Assembly (NCBI GenBank): GCA_937129145.1
Contig: CAKZMU010000066.1
Coordinates: 1-64,000 of the forward strand
Direction: 5' to 3'
Length of the DNA stretch: 64,000 nt
Origin: an uncultured Lacinutrix sp.
Lineage (GTDB): Bacteria; Bacteroidota; Bacteroidia; Flavobacteriales; Flavobacteriaceae
Of this stretch, positions 1 through 9,424 are shown piece after piece (positions within the stretch are counted from its first letter, which is position 1; every line of letters starts with the position of its first letter). Below the pieces are notes generated by a model. It was not told the origin of the DNA, made no database searches, and worked only from the letters and a program-made list of their open reading frames with translations. The translations under genes and the position numbers were made by a program.

Positions 1-119
1 GGTTAGTTGCGTGGTTAAGCAACTAATTTAGCAAATAAATCACAGATAGAATATTCCGCAGGAATGTTCGTAAGTCGTCAGTGACCTAGCAATTAATTAT
101 ACACGGTGTTGTGCTTTTG
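1..119. other. intergenic flank of DUF6090 gene
   Basis: No gene is visible here. The stretch contains short inverted repeats (GTTGC...GCAAC near 6-23 and ATTCC-GCA-GGAAT near 53-65). Close to the stop of the next gene it has the string GTTGTGCTTTTGTTATTT, nearly repeated after the start of that gene at 863-880 as GTTGTGCTTTCGTTATTT. It is probably the 3' flank of a DUF6090 cluster that continues beyond the window. Confidence 0.3.
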
Positions 120-854
120 TTATTTATTTAATTCAGTTTCCAACTGAGTTATTAGTTCTTTGATTTGAGTTATGCCCATGTCTAAAGCTTGAATTGTATA
201 CTCGTTATTATACTTCTGTTCTCTAATCAATTTTATGAATTCATTATTTTGAATCAGTTTTTCATAATCTTGAGGTTTAAATGAGACATATAATGCTTCA
301 AAATCACGTTCAAAATTTTTAAAATAAGATTTATAACTAGGATTAAATTGCTCTAAACTTACTTTGTTATTCATATCTCCTAAATCATCAATAAAATCAA
401 ACCACCTATCATAAACATTAATAATGGACTTCCTTATTGAATCGTTTGATATTATTTCAAATCCACGGGACTTTAGATTTTCATAACCACCAGTATTAAG
501 GGTAAACTGTGTGTTATATTGAATGTTTCCAAAATGTATGTCCAAAGAATCATTATAAGGTCTTTTGTTTATAAGAATATCACTAATCAACATATTAGAA
601 TTAATAGCTCTTTGGTTTAAAAAGATATCTTCTTCCAAACTTAAAAGATTTGTTTTGGAATCACTTAACAATTCCTTAAGTACAGAAATTTCTTCCTTTT
701 TGTTTTTCAGGTTTTCGTTCCAATTATTAATCTGCAACGCTATTAAAATTCCAAAAACCACAAGTACAATTTCTCCGATAGCATACTTAAAATATTTTCC
801 AGTTTTGTTTTCCGAAAGTAAATTTTGTCTAATTTTTCTAAAGAATTTAATCAT
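120..854 (-). CDS. DUF6090 family small membrane protein
   Basis: This 244-residue protein has the hallmark N-terminus of the DUF6090 family: a basic start (MIKFFRKIRQNLL), a GKYFKYAIGE segment and one membrane helix at about residues 26-44 ending in QINNWNE. The rest is helical, charged and probably extracytoplasmic, with a YENLKSRGFE stretch around residue 120 that family members carry in similar form. No catalytic motif is visible and the function is unknown. It follows a second DUF6090 gene on the same strand with only a 20-nt gap containing CGCTAACCA just before the ATG. Three more copies lie at 13276-15584. The family call is strong; any role is a guess. Confidence 0.8.
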   Translation of the reverse strand: MIKFFRKIRQNLLSENKTGKYFKYAIGEIVLVVFGILIALQINNWNENLKNKKEEISVLKELLSDSKTNLLSLEEDIFLNQRAINSNMLISDILINKRPYNDSLDIHFGNIQYNTQFTLNTGGYENLKSRGFEIISNDSIRKSIINVYDRWFDFIDDLGDMNNKVSLEQFNPSYKSYFKNFERDFEALYVSFKPQDYEKLIQNNEFIKLIREQKYNNEYTIQALDMGITQIKELITQLETELNK

Positions 855-874
855 TGGTTAGCGTTGTGCTTTCG

Positions 875-1657
875 TTATTTTTTAATTTGGTTATCTAAAA
901 CTTCAAGAATTCGATTAATCCTTTTCATTAAGGTTTGGGATTCTTGATTATTGAACATATTTAGGGTTAATGCCCAAGCAACCTTACCTTCTAATTTTGA
1001 ATCTCTTAAAAGTTCATTCGTAGTCTTCGTAATGAGTTTTGATTTTCCAGGTATGAGATTTTTAACTTGTTTGGATTCTAACAAGTTTTTAGGTGCGTCT
1101 TCCCAATAGGTGTATGCCATATCACGTTGTATATCTACTTCATTTAAATAAGGGAAAAATCTTTGTTCACAAAATCTGAGAAATATTTGCTCAACTTCTT
1201 GAAGTTGAATTACATCAGTGCTCCAATTAACGAGTAGTTGCTTTAACTCTTCATCTTTCAAAATTTCGATATTTCCAGAACTCACTAAGTCGTTTTGAAT
1301 AGGGTCAAAGGTTGGTGGTTGAATAGTACTTATAAAAACAAGGATACTGTCAATTTCAATATTTTCTGGTTGATTATAATATTCTAACAATTGTCTACAA
1401 TTTTCAATCAAAGTGTTTCTGAGTTGAATTTTATCTAGAAGTTGTTCTCTATTAGATATAAACTCCTTTTCAAGCCTTTTTAACATAGCTTGTTCTTTTA
1501 TATTATCTTTACGTTGCTCATTCCAATTATTAATCTGCAAAGCAATTAAAATTCCAATAACAACAAGTACAATTTCTCCAATTGCATATTTAAAATACTT
1601 TCCTGTTTTATTTTTCATTAGCAAGTTCTGGCGTATTTTTCTAAAGAATTTTATCAT
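875..1657 (-). CDS. DUF6090 family small membrane protein
   Basis: A 260-residue DUF6090 protein with the same first 47 residues as its neighbours (MIKFFRKIRQNLLMKNKTGK..., helix at about 26-44). The remainder is a soluble helical domain with the motif PPTFDPIQNDLVSSG near residue 113, followed by LLVNWSTDV. That domain is closest to the copy at 14041-14826, which has the equivalent NPTFDPIRNNL and LLTNWES motifs, so these two are the nearest paralogues although they lie 12 kb apart. The function is unknown. It is probably co-transcribed with the gene at 120-854. Confidence 0.8.
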   Translation of the reverse strand: MIKFFRKIRQNLLMKNKTGKYFKYAIGEIVLVVIGILIALQINNWNEQRKDNIKEQAMLKRLEKEFISNREQLLDKIQLRNTLIENCRQLLEYYNQPENIEIDSILVFISTIQPPTFDPIQNDLVSSGNIEILKDEELKQLLVNWSTDVIQLQEVEQIFLRFCEQRFFPYLNEVDIQRDMAYTYWEDAPKNLLESKQVKNLIPGKSKLITKTTNELLRDSKLEGKVAWALTLNMFNNQESQTLMKRINRILEVLDNQIKK

Positions 1658-1738
1658 TGGTTAGCGGTTTCTGATAATGAAGTACAAACTAAGTTAAACG
1701 AAGTTAGTTGTTTTTTCTTTTAAAGTCAAGCAATACAA

Positions 1739-3001
1739 TCACTTATAACACTCTTGAGTAAGTTCGGCAATTTTACAAATAACTTCGGTTGCTTTTAACA
1801 TACTCTCAACAGGAACATACTCATAACGACCATGAAAATTATGACCTCCAGCAAATATATTTGGGCAAGGTAAACCCATATAGCTTAATTGCGAGCCATC
1901 GGTACCACCTCTAATAGCTTTTTTTAATGGTTTGATTCCTAATTGCAACATGGCCTCTTCAGCAGTATCTACAATATGCATTACAGGTTCTATTTTTTCT
2001 TTCATGTTGTAATATTGGTCTTTAATTTCAATAGCAACAATATCGCTTTCATATTTAGAATTCATATCATCAGCAATTTTTTGCATTAATGTTTTACGAG
2101 CTTCAAACTTATCTTTATCGTGGTCTCTAATAATATATTCTATAACAGATTTTTCAACATTTCCGCTCATGTCATGCAAATGAAAGAAGCCTTGATAACC
2201 CTTGGTATACTCAGGTACTTCAAGTTTAGGTAATGTATTAATATATTCTGTGACATAATGCATAGAGTTTATCATTTTGTCTTTAGCATATCCTGGATGC
2301 ACTATTTTTCCTTTAAAAGTAACTTTAGCTGCAGCTGCGTTAAAGTTTTCGTATTCCAACTCTCCAATTTGACTTCCATCCATGGTGTAAGCCCAATCGG
2401 CTGCGAATTTTGCAACATCAAACTTATGTGCGCCACGACCAATTTCTTCATCTGGTGTAAACCCTACTTTAATGGTACCATGTTTAATTTCTGGGTGATT
2501 AATTAGGTGTTCCATGGCGCTTACTATTTCGCAAACACCAGCTTTATCATCGGCTCCTAAAAGCGTTGTACCGTCTGTAGTAATAAGTGTTTGTCCTTTG
2601 TAGAGCAGTAAATCTTCAAAATAATCAGGGGAGAGAACAATGTTTTCTTCAGCATTCAAAATAATATCTTCACCATTGTAATTCTCTATTATTTGCGGAT
2701 TAACATTAGCTCCAGTAAAGTCAGGAGAGGTATCTATATGCGAAATAAAACCAATAGTTGGCACTTTGTGCGACACATTACTTGGTAAAGTTGCCATAAC
2801 GTAGGCATTATCATCAATAGTCACATCGCTCATACCAATGGCTTTTAAATCTTCAACCAGTTTATTGGCTAAATCCCATTGTTTTTTGGTGCTTGGAGTG
2901 GTATTACTATTTGGGTCACTTTCGGTATCAATTTTCACATAGCTTATAAAGCGGTTGGTAATGTGTTGTTTGTCTAGCATTTTTTTGATGGATTTATTCA
3001 A
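1739..3001 (-). CDS. pepT: peptidase T (tripeptide aminopeptidase)
   Basis: Cytoplasmic M20B dizinc aminopeptidase that removes the N-terminal residue of tripeptides. At 420 residues it is close to the usual family length of about 408. Visible motifs are the metal-binding HIDTSPD (about 88-94), GADDKAG (about 149-155, containing the bridging Asp) and [13 protein letters not shown] (about 183, with the catalytic Glu), and C-terminal [10 protein letters not shown] and GGHNFHG segments containing the last zinc ligand. The ATG at 3001 was kept; a second ATG seven codons in is equally possible because PepT N-termini are normally short. It diverges from pyrD with a 91-nt intergenic region. Confidence 0.93.
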   Translation of the reverse strand: MNKSIKKMLDKQHITNRFISYVKIDTESDPNSNTTPSTKKQWDLANKLVEDLKAIGMSDVTIDDNAYVMATLPSNVSHKVPTIGFISHIDTSPDFTGANVNPQIIENYNGEDIILNAEENIVLSPDYFEDLLLYKGQTLITTDGTTLLGADDKAGVCEIVSAMEHLINHPEIKHGTIKVGFTPDEEIGRGAHKFDVAKFAADWAYTMDGSQIGELEYENFNAAAAKVTFKGKIVHPGYAKDKMINSMHYVTEYINTLPKLEVPEYTKGYQGFFHLHDMSGNVEKSVIEYIIRDHDKDKFEARKTLMQKIADDMNSKYESDIVAIEIKDQYYNMKEKIEPVMHIVDTAEEAMLQLGIKPLKKAIRGGTDGSQLSYMGLPCPNIFAGGHNFHGRYEYVPVESMLKATEVICKIAELTQECYK

Positions 3002-3067
3002 AAATAACCAACGGTTTTGTAAGAGACAAGCTTTAAAATGTTTCTTTTTTTATGCTAAAAAATCATG

Positions 3068-3075
3068 TACTTTTG
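3068..3075 (+). promoter_or_regulatory. -7 element of pyrD promoter
   Basis: TACTTTTG matches the Bacteroidota sigma-A -7 consensus TAnnTTTG and lies 17 nt before the pyrD ATG. No clear -33 TTTG is visible at the expected spacing. Confidence 0.45.
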
Positions 3076-3092
3076 CAGTCAAAATATAGATA

Positions 3093-4136
3093 ATGTATAA
3101 ATTACTGATTCGCCCTTTGTTATTTTGTTTCGACCCAGAAAAGGTGCATCATTTTACATTTTCCTTCATAAAAAGTGGTTCTAAAATTCCTTTTGTTTCA
3201 AGTATTATTAAAGCAATTTATACTGTTGAAGATAAATCCCTAGAGCGACATTTATTTGGGTTAACCTTTAAAAACCCTGTTGGATTAGCTGCTGGATTTG
3301 ATAAAAATGCTGTGTTGTACAACGAATTGGCAAATTTCGGCTTCGGGTTTATTGAAATAGGCACTGTAACACCAAAAGGACAAGAAGGTAACCCTAAAAA
3401 AAGATTGTTTAGATTAAAGGCAGACCAAGGCATTATTAACCGAATGGGTTTTAATAATGAAGGATTAGAGGCGGCAATTACTCAGTTAAAGAAAAACAAA
3501 GGAAAAGTTATTATTGGTGGAAACATTGGAAAAAACACCAATACACTTCCAGAAGATTATACCAACGATTATTTAGAGTGTTTTAACGCACTGCATCCTT
3601 ATGTGGATTATTTTGTGTTAAACGTAAGTTGCCCAAATGTTGGAAGTCATGCAAAACTCACAGATAAAGATTACCTAGAAGAATTAATTGGTGAGGTACA
3701 ACAAGCTAACAATGGTTTTGAAACGCAAAAACCTATTTTATTAAAAATTGCTCCAGATTTAAACGCTATTCAACTAGATGAAATTATTGATTTGGTTGCT
3801 GAAACTAAAATTGATGGCGTGATAGCTTCTAATACGTCGGTTTCTAGAGAAAGTTTAAAAACTTCCGATGTAGTTTTGAATACTATTGGTAACGGAGGTT
3901 TAAGTGGACAGCCCATAAAGGATAAAAGTACTCAAGTGATTAAATACTTAGCGGAAAAGAGCAATAAATCATTTCCAATAATTGGTATAGGAGGCATTCA
4001 TTCTGCAAAAGATGCGCTTGAAAAAATAGATGCTGGAGCCAATTTAGTTCAAGTGTATACAGGGTTTATTTATGAAGGTCCTAAACTTATAAAATCTATA
4101 AACAAAGCGATTTTAAAAAGTAAAAAGGACTCATAA
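3093..4136 (+). CDS. pyrD: dihydroorotate dehydrogenase (quinone), class 2
   Basis: Oxidises dihydroorotate to orotate in de novo pyrimidine synthesis and passes electrons to membrane quinones. At 347 residues it has the class 2 layout: an N-terminal helical membrane-association region (about 1-40) before the FMN barrel. Motifs include [13 protein letters not shown] (about 61-73), [22 protein letters not shown], the catalytic-loop NVSCPN with the class 2 catalytic Ser, ASNTS, and the phosphate-binding GIGGI near the C-terminus. The gene stands alone, with its own -7 element upstream and a strong bidirectional terminator overlapping the stop codon. Confidence 0.95.
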   Translation: MYKLLIRPLLFCFDPEKVHHFTFSFIKSGSKIPFVSSIIKAIYTVEDKSLERHLFGLTFKNPVGLAAGFDKNAVLYNELANFGFGFIEIGTVTPKGQEGNPKKRLFRLKADQGIINRMGFNNEGLEAAITQLKKNKGKVIIGGNIGKNTNTLPEDYTNDYLECFNALHPYVDYFVLNVSCPNVGSHAKLTDKDYLEELIGEVQQANNGFETQKPILLKIAPDLNAIQLDEIIDLVAETKIDGVIASNTSVSRESLKTSDVVLNTIGNGGLSGQPIKDKSTQVIKYLAEKSNKSFPIIGIGGIHSAKDALEKIDAGANLVQVYTGFIYEGPKLIKSINKAILKSKKDS

Positions 4137-4148
4137 CGAGTCCTTTTT
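4122..4148. terminator. bidirectional terminator between convergent genes
   Basis: A perfect inverted repeat, AAAAAGGACTC and GAGTCCTTTTT, surrounds a short loop that contains the pyrD stop codon. A-rich and T-rich flanks on both sides serve pyrD (+) and the protease gene (-). Confidence 0.8.
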
Positions 4149-4150
4149 GT

Positions 4151-6085
4151 TTATTGTACTATAAATTTCTTTATGACTTTTGCATCTTCATGTTTTAAAA
4201 TCAAGAAGTAAGTACCAGCGGTTAGTTTACCAACATCAATTTGATTATTGGTAAGTGTGCCATTCATAACTTTTTGACCAATCATATTGGCAACTTCATA
4301 AGTGATATTGTTTGAAAAGACCTTACTTTTTATGTTTAAAACATCTCCTAAAACTGGGTTTGGATAAATTTCAAAATTAGATAATGCGCTATCATTTACG
4401 TTTAATAAATTAGCATAAACTCTCATATCGTCTATGGCAATGTCTGCATCCCAGCCTGTCCCTCTAACAGCTCTAAAACGTATTTTTATTGTTTGTCCTT
4501 GATAAGCCGAAAGGTTAACGGTTTGTTTTATATAGTCATCAACTTGTGAGGTTTGTTGTTGCCCAACAATAGCTGGAATCACATCCAAAACATAACCAGA
4601 ACCTGTTTCAATATCTACGTGTAATTCGCCAGTATTTGCCCCATACATGTGATAGGCAAATTCTAATTCGGCATTTGTAGAGCTTATATTAATACAAGGT
4701 GAAATATATTCAGCAACATCACCTGGATTTGAGCCAGAAGCTTCTGCATAAATAAAAGTACCTGAACCAGTTCCTGTTGTATTATCGGCTATTGGACCTG
4801 TATTAGACGAAGGAGTTCCGCCATTTGTAGCAATCCAGTTATAACCATTGCCATTAACATCATTAGCTGTCCAACCATCGTTATTTGCAATATCAAAATT
4901 TTCAAAATCTTCTTCTAATGGCGTCGTTTTTTGAGTTCCAACTTTTATATATTCAAAGAAAGTTTTGGTTACTGTATTTGTACCGTCTGATATTCTTAAA
5001 GTAACATCATAAATTCCTGTTGTGAAATTATGGGACGGATTTTGAGTGGTATAATCTATTGTATTATCGCTATTAACATCCCATTGCCATGTTGTTGCAC
5101 CACTACTATTATCGGTAAAGTTAACAGTTAAGTTAGTACTACAATCCTCTAAAACATTTGCTGAAAAATCAACATTGAGTGATGGACAAGAAAAATAGTT
5201 TCTCACACTTCTAAAAGTAGCATATATTCTAGCATACTGTTCGGTAGAAAATAGTGTTCTACACTGCTTTCTAGAATATGACATGATGTTATTTGGGTCT
5301 GGAACAAAAGTATCTCCATTAGCATCTGTTAAAACACCAGTATAAATACAACTTGAATTTACATTACTAGAGCCTAATTTTGGATCTGCTGGTGTGTCAC
5401 ATATTTCATCACCATCGGTATCACAGTTTGAGCCATCTACCAACTCGGTAGTGAGCGTTGTATTAGATGGACCATGTGTATGTCTTAAAGAAAAGAAATG
5501 CCCTACCTCATGAGGCAAAGTACTACCATTTGTTGCACAACTGTTTGCCATTAGTATAACATCGGCACCTCCTGGGTAATAGGCGTAACCACAAAGGCTG
5601 CTTCCTGTGCTACTCTCAACACTGTCTGTAAAATAAATATTTATTAAACCATTAACATTATTGGCTGATGTTAATGCAGTTTCATCATCAGATGATTTGA
5701 AATCGTAAAAATTATCATCATCTATATAATTTATACCATCACATAAGAAGAATTCCATAAATGCATTGGCATAAAAAGCATTCATATTAGCCATAGCTGC
5801 ATTCAAATCGCTTACCGACAAACCTCCAGTACCATCACTTTTTCTAATAATATGTGCTTTAATAGGAACAGAATTTACAATAGAAGCCCTAGATTGAGCC
5901 GAAGCCAATTCATAAAATTCTTTCTCGAATTTTTTAATTGTTGGTTTTGTATTTTCCCAATACTGTTGAGATTCTGGTGTTGTAACTGTTCCACATTCAC
6001 TTTCAACAACATTTTGGGCATATAAGCCAAAAGTTAATAAGAAGAAAAAGATGCTTAAATTAAAGGTTGAGGTAGTTTTTTTCAT
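4151..6085 (-). CDS. secreted M43-like zinc metalloprotease, T9SS
   Basis: A secreted, multi-domain metalloprotease of about 644 residues. An N-terminal signal peptide ends at ...LYAQ. The zinc-binding signature HEVGHFFSLRH (about residues 192-202) fits HExxHxxGxxH-type M43/pregnancy-associated peptidases, except that the central Gly position is Ser. A PKD-like domain follows (...TWQWDVNSDN, about 330-390), then a jelly-roll-like carbohydrate or matrix-binding region. The C-terminal Por secretion domain (FEIYPNP...GTYFL...KKFIVQ) is the cargo tag of the type IX secretion system. The start at 6085 (MKKTT...) is preferred over an ATG four codons upstream because it gives a standard signal peptide. 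The substrate is unknown. Confidence 0.88.
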   Translation of the reverse strand: MKKTTSTFNLSIFFFLLTFGLYAQNVVESECGTVTTPESQQYWENTKPTIKKFEKEFYELASAQSRASIVNSVPIKAHIIRKSDGTGGLSVSDLNAAMANMNAFYANAFMEFFLCDGINYIDDDNFYDFKSSDDETALTSANNVNGLINIYFTDSVESSTGSSLCGYAYYPGGADVILMANSCATNGSTLPHEVGHFFSLRHTHGPSNTTLTTELVDGSNCDTDGDEICDTPADPKLGSSNVNSSCIYTGVLTDANGDTFVPDPNNIMSYSRKQCRTLFSTEQYARIYATFRSVRNYFSCPSLNVDFSANVLEDCSTNLTVNFTDNSSGATTWQWDVNSDNTIDYTTQNPSHNFTTGIYDVTLRISDGTNTVTKTFFEYIKVGTQKTTPLEEDFENFDIANNDGWTANDVNGNGYNWIATNGGTPSSNTGPIADNTTGTGSGTFIYAEASGSNPGDVAEYISPCINISSTNAELEFAYHMYGANTGELHVDIETGSGYVLDVIPAIVGQQQTSQVDDYIKQTVNLSAYQGQTIKIRFRAVRGTGWDADIAIDDMRVYANLLNVNDSALSNFEIYPNPVLGDVLNIKSKVFSNNITYEVANMIGQKVMNGTLTNNQIDVGKLTAGTYFLILKHEDAKVIKKFIVQ

Positions 6086-6168
6086 AATCAATAGCAAACA
6101 TTTCTATAAATGTAAAATAATTGAAAATATGTACCTTATATAAACGTTTAAGCGTTCCTTTTTATCGG

Positions 6169-7092
6169 TTATTTAACGATTACTTTTTTTGTGGATGTAT
6201 GTCCTTCTTCTGATACTAATTTTAAAAAATAGATACCTGCACTTAAATTATGTAGCTCAATGGGTGTGTTTATTAATCTTGCACTTATTTTTGTTTTTTT
6301 AACGATGTTGCCATAAGCATCGTAAACATTTAAACTCTTAATTAAGTTTTGAGATAAATTGTTTATAGTAAAGTAACCTTTGTTTGGGTTTGGAAAAATT
6401 TTAATACTGTTATTAAAAGTAGTATCCTCATCACTTAAAACAACGGATTTTAATGTTATGGAAAGCGTACCGATTTTTTGGTCGTTAAAGGGACCAACAT
6501 TTACAAGACTGGTTATAGTACCGCCAGTATTATTACTATCTGGAGATGTATAACTAGTACCGTTGTCTGTTCCAGCATCATAAGGAAATAAATCAATATT
6601 AATTGAAGTATTCCAGTCGCCACCTGCTCTTAAATCTATGCTGTTTACTGCTATCATCCAATCAGGACTCGGTGCAATCATTGATACCAATGTTAGCAAA
6701 GGAAAGTTTTCATAAACTTCTAAATCATTTATAGTAATAGTTCCAGTTGCAGACCCTAAAGAGCTTCCATCAATATATTGTTGTGTATCTGTGGGTATTG
6801 TTGGATTTACTTCATTGTCTCTAAAAATACTGTTCACGCCTTGTTCTGCAATTCTTTCAATTCCAACACTTGCCGTTTGTCCCATTTCTAAAAAGGTTAC
6901 ATTGCTATTGTGATTAGCACCAACCAACTTTGACCAATGCGGACCTGGAGGCAATGTTCCATGGTCTGTAGAATTCCAAACGCTAGTAAAAACGATATCG
7001 TAAGTCGCTATTGACTGACTAAACGCTTGAGTTGTACAAATAATAAATAATAAAATGAGATTTTGCTTTTGGAGTGGAGTAATTTTTTTCAT
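6169..7092 (-). CDS. secreted protein with spondin-like region and T9SS tag
   Basis: A 307-residue exported protein with a signal peptide up to about residue 26 (...QAFSQ) and a C-terminal type IX sorting domain (IKIFPNPNKGYFTI...AGIYFLKL...KKVIVK). The middle (about 27-220) resembles spondin-type domains: ATYDIVFTSVWN, HWSKLVGANHN and a later PSPDWMIAVNSIDL all fit that fold. Spondin domains bind extracellular matrix or glycans, so a surface adhesion role is plausible but inferred. It lies downstream of a divergent promoter region shared with the HMG-CoA lyase gene and runs in the same direction as the metalloprotease, 83 nt away. Confidence 0.75.
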   Translation of the reverse strand: MKKITPLQKQNLILLFIICTTQAFSQSIATYDIVFTSVWNSTDHGTLPPGPHWSKLVGANHNSNVTFLEMGQTASVGIERIAEQGVNSIFRDNEVNPTIPTDTQQYIDGSSLGSATGTITINDLEVYENFPLLTLVSMIAPSPDWMIAVNSIDLRAGGDWNTSINIDLFPYDAGTDNGTSYTSPDSNNTGGTITSLVNVGPFNDQKIGTLSITLKSVVLSDEDTTFNNSIKIFPNPNKGYFTINNLSQNLIKSLNVYDAYGNIVKKTKISARLINTPIELHNLSAGIYFLKLVSEEGHTSTKKVIVK

Positions 7093-7206
7093 AGTTAAAG
7101 TTGTTTATCCCTTAGTTGAATATTATGGCTTAACCTTACTCCATTATGAATAATATCATTAACAAATTTTAAAAATAGTAGTACTTTTACTGTTGTATTA
7201 AAACAG

Positions 7207-8070
7207 ATGACTAAGCAAATTAAAATTATTGAATGCCCACGTGATGCCATGCAAGGCATTAAGGCTTTTATCCCAACCGATAAAAAGGTACAGTACATAC
7301 AGTCGCTATTACGTGTTGGCTTTGATACCATTGATTTTGGAAGCTTTGTGTCGCCAAAAGCCATTCCGCAAATGGTCGATACTGCTGAGGTATTATCACA
7401 GTTGGATTTGTCAACGACAAAAAGCAAGCTGTTGGCTATTGTTGCCAATACAAGAGGCGCCAATGACGCCTCACAATATCCTGAAATACAGTATTTAGGA
7501 TATCCTTTTTCAATTTCTGAAAATTTTCAAATGCGAAATACGCATAAAACTATTGCGCAATCTGTCGTGACACTTCAAGAAATATTAGATATTGCTGCCA
7601 AAACAAATAAACAAGTCGTTGCCTATTTATCCATGGGTTTTGGAAACCCTTATGGCGACCCTTGGAATGTTGATATAGTAGGAGAGTGGACAGAGCGATT
7701 GAGCAACATGGGCGTTAAAATATTGTCTCTAAGTGACACTATAGGAAGTTCCAATCCCGAAAATATTTCGTACTTGTTTTCGAATTTAATCCCCAATTAT
7801 CCTGATATAGAATTTGGCGCACATTTGCACACCACACCATCTACTTGGTTCGAAAAAGTGAATGCAGCATATTTAGCTGGATGTACTCGTTTTGATGGTG
7901 CTATACAAGGATTTGGCGGTTGTCCAATGGCAAAAGATGAGCTTACAGGCAATATGCCAACCGAGAAATTATTATCCTATTTTACGTCTCAAAAACTTAA
8001 TAATTTGAATGCATTGAGTTTTGAAAGTGCTTATAATGAGGCGACTAAAATCTTCACAAAATATCATTAA
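7207..8070 (+). CDS. hydroxymethylglutaryl-CoA lyase
   Basis: Cleaves HMG-CoA to acetyl-CoA and acetoacetate, the last step of leucine degradation. The 287-residue TIM-barrel belongs to the HMGL-like family. The substrate-binding start ECPRDAMQG (about 10-18) contains the conserved Arg-Asp pair, followed by GFDTIDFGSFVSPKAIPQM. LSLSDTIG and the metal-binding HLHTTP occur mid-protein, and the C-terminal GGCPMAKDELTGNMPTE loop carries the catalytic Cys. The N-terminus MTKQIKI matches short bacterial homologues. It stands alone, with a weak TACTTTTA -7-like element at 7182-7189. A related citramalate-type enzyme is less likely given the GGCP loop. Confidence 0.9.
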   Translation: MTKQIKIIECPRDAMQGIKAFIPTDKKVQYIQSLLRVGFDTIDFGSFVSPKAIPQMVDTAEVLSQLDLSTTKSKLLAIVANTRGANDASQYPEIQYLGYPFSISENFQMRNTHKTIAQSVVTLQEILDIAAKTNKQVVAYLSMGFGNPYGDPWNVDIVGEWTERLSNMGVKILSLSDTIGSSNPENISYLFSNLIPNYPDIEFGAHLHTTPSTWFEKVNAAYLAGCTRFDGAIQGFGGCPMAKDELTGNMPTEKLLSYFTSQKLNNLNALSFESAYNEATKIFTKYH

Positions 8071-8100
8071 AAAAATTATTTAAAATTAATCTAAATAACA

Positions 8101-8131
8101 TTTGTTTTTTTAGTTTTCAATGCTACTTTTG
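8101..8131 (+). promoter_or_regulatory. promoter of the porin gene
   Basis: TTTG at 8101-8104, a 19-nt spacer and TACTTTTG at 8124-8131 give an exact fit to the Bacteroidota housekeeping promoter (TTTG-N19-TAnnTTTG). The leader to the ATG at 8177 is about 40 nt. Confidence 0.7.
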
Positions 8132-8176
8132 CACTTGAATTTAACAACTATTTATAATAAGTCTAAATAAAAACAA

Positions 8177-9340
8177 ATGAAAAAAGCTATCTTATCAATG
8201 GCAATTTTAGTATCTGGTTTTGGATACGCACAAACTGTTAGTCAAAATACTAACACGACTAATAATCAACAACAAAATGCAGCGCAAAACATCTTAAACG
8301 GTAATGGCTCTCAAGGAATTACCGTTGGTGGTTATGCTCAAATAGATTATAACCAACCTGAAGGTGCAAACGGAAAAATGGATGTGCACAGATTGGTCAT
8401 GTTATTGGGTTACAAGTTTAGTGATAAAGTGCAATTTGTTACGGAAATTGAATACGAGCACGTTAAAGAAGTGTATGTTGAACAAGCATTTTTAAACTAT
8501 AACGTAAATGATAATTTTAATGTACGTGGTGGTTTAATGTTGGTGCCAATGGGCATTGTTAACGAATACCACGAACCAACAACCTTTAATGGTGTAGAAC
8601 GACCAAGTATGGACAAAAGTATTGTGCCAACCACTTGGAGGGAAATGGGAGTTGGTATTACAGGAAAATTTGATGATGCTAATTTGCGATATCAAGCTTA
8701 TGTTTTTAACGGATTTGCATCAGTAAACGGAACAAAAGTATTAGGTGGAAAAAACGGCTTACGAAACGGTCGTCAAAAAGGAGCTGAATCGACAATCAAT
8801 ACACCAAATTTTTCTGCTAAGTTGGATTATTATGGCATTCAAGGATTGCGTTTAGGATTGTCAGGTTATGTTGGTAGAACCCAAGCTACCGATGATGTTC
8901 AGGAACTCAATGGTGCCGATGTTGGAGTGTCTATGGTTGGCTTGGATGCACGTTATATTAATAAACGTTTCACTGCAAGAGGGCAATACATTCACGCGTT
9001 GATTAAAGATGCTGATGCTTACAACAATTTATATACAACAAATTTAGGGTCTGAGCTTAAAGGTTGGTATGCTGAAGCGGCTTACAACCTATTACCATTA
9101 ACTAACGAACAAAAGTTAGATGCTTTTGTGAGATATGAACAATACGATACACATGCGGCTACTGCTGATGCAAACATAGCACGTAATTTAAGTTATAACA
9201 GAAACGAATGGACAACAGGGTTAAGCTACCACGTAGCTTCAGGAGCAGTAGTAAAAGTCGATTATCAAATTTTTGATAACGCAGTAGAAGGAAATGATGC
9301 CAAAGGTCAATTAAACATTGGGTTTGGTGTCTGGTTTTAG
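8177..9340 (+). CDS. outer membrane porin (OprO/OprP-like)
   Basis: A 387-residue outer-membrane beta-barrel with a signal peptide (MKKAILSMAILVSGFGYAQ), a Gln/Asn-rich linker (about 22-45), then GGYAQIDY and alternating beta-strand patterns to a C-terminal aromatic residue (IGFGVWF). It resembles the phosphate-selective porin O/P family widespread in flavobacteria; the substrate cannot be read from sequence. It has the best promoter in the window and is followed by a long hairpin (9364-9399), after which the FMN-binding gene begins, so it may be the highly expressed first gene of a longer transcript. Confidence 0.83.
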   Translation: MKKAILSMAILVSGFGYAQTVSQNTNTTNNQQQNAAQNILNGNGSQGITVGGYAQIDYNQPEGANGKMDVHRLVMLLGYKFSDKVQFVTEIEYEHVKEVYVEQAFLNYNVNDNFNVRGGLMLVPMGIVNEYHEPTTFNGVERPSMDKSIVPTTWREMGVGITGKFDDANLRYQAYVFNGFASVNGTKVLGGKNGLRNGRQKGAESTINTPNFSAKLDYYGIQGLRLGLSGYVGRTQATDDVQELNGADVGVSMVGLDARYINKRFTARGQYIHALIKDADAYNNLYTTNLGSELKGWYAEAAYNLLPLTNEQKLDAFVRYEQYDTHAATADANIARNLSYNRNEWTTGLSYHVASGAVVKVDYQIFDNAVEGNDAKGQLNIGFGVWF

Positions 9341-9363
9341 TAATTTAATTGGTTAGTTTTTAT

Positions 9364-9399
9364 CAAATAGTTAGGGCAATGTTTTGCCTTAGCTATTTG
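9364..9399 (+). terminator. long hairpin after porin gene
   Basis: A 16-bp stem (CAAATAGTTAGGGCAA with TTGCCTTAGCTATTTG, two G-T pairs) and a small loop sit 23 nt after the porin stop. There is no strong T-tract, so it may be a partial terminator or an mRNA-stabilising element instead of a full stop. Confidence 0.5.
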
Positions 9400-9424
9400 G
9401 TGTTTTAAGTAAATACATTCAATA

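Noticed and set aside
855..874. GTTAGCG in the DUF6090 gap considered as an integron attC core
   Set aside because: It does not fit GTTRRRY paired with RYYYAAC, and no integrase or attC stem structure is visible.
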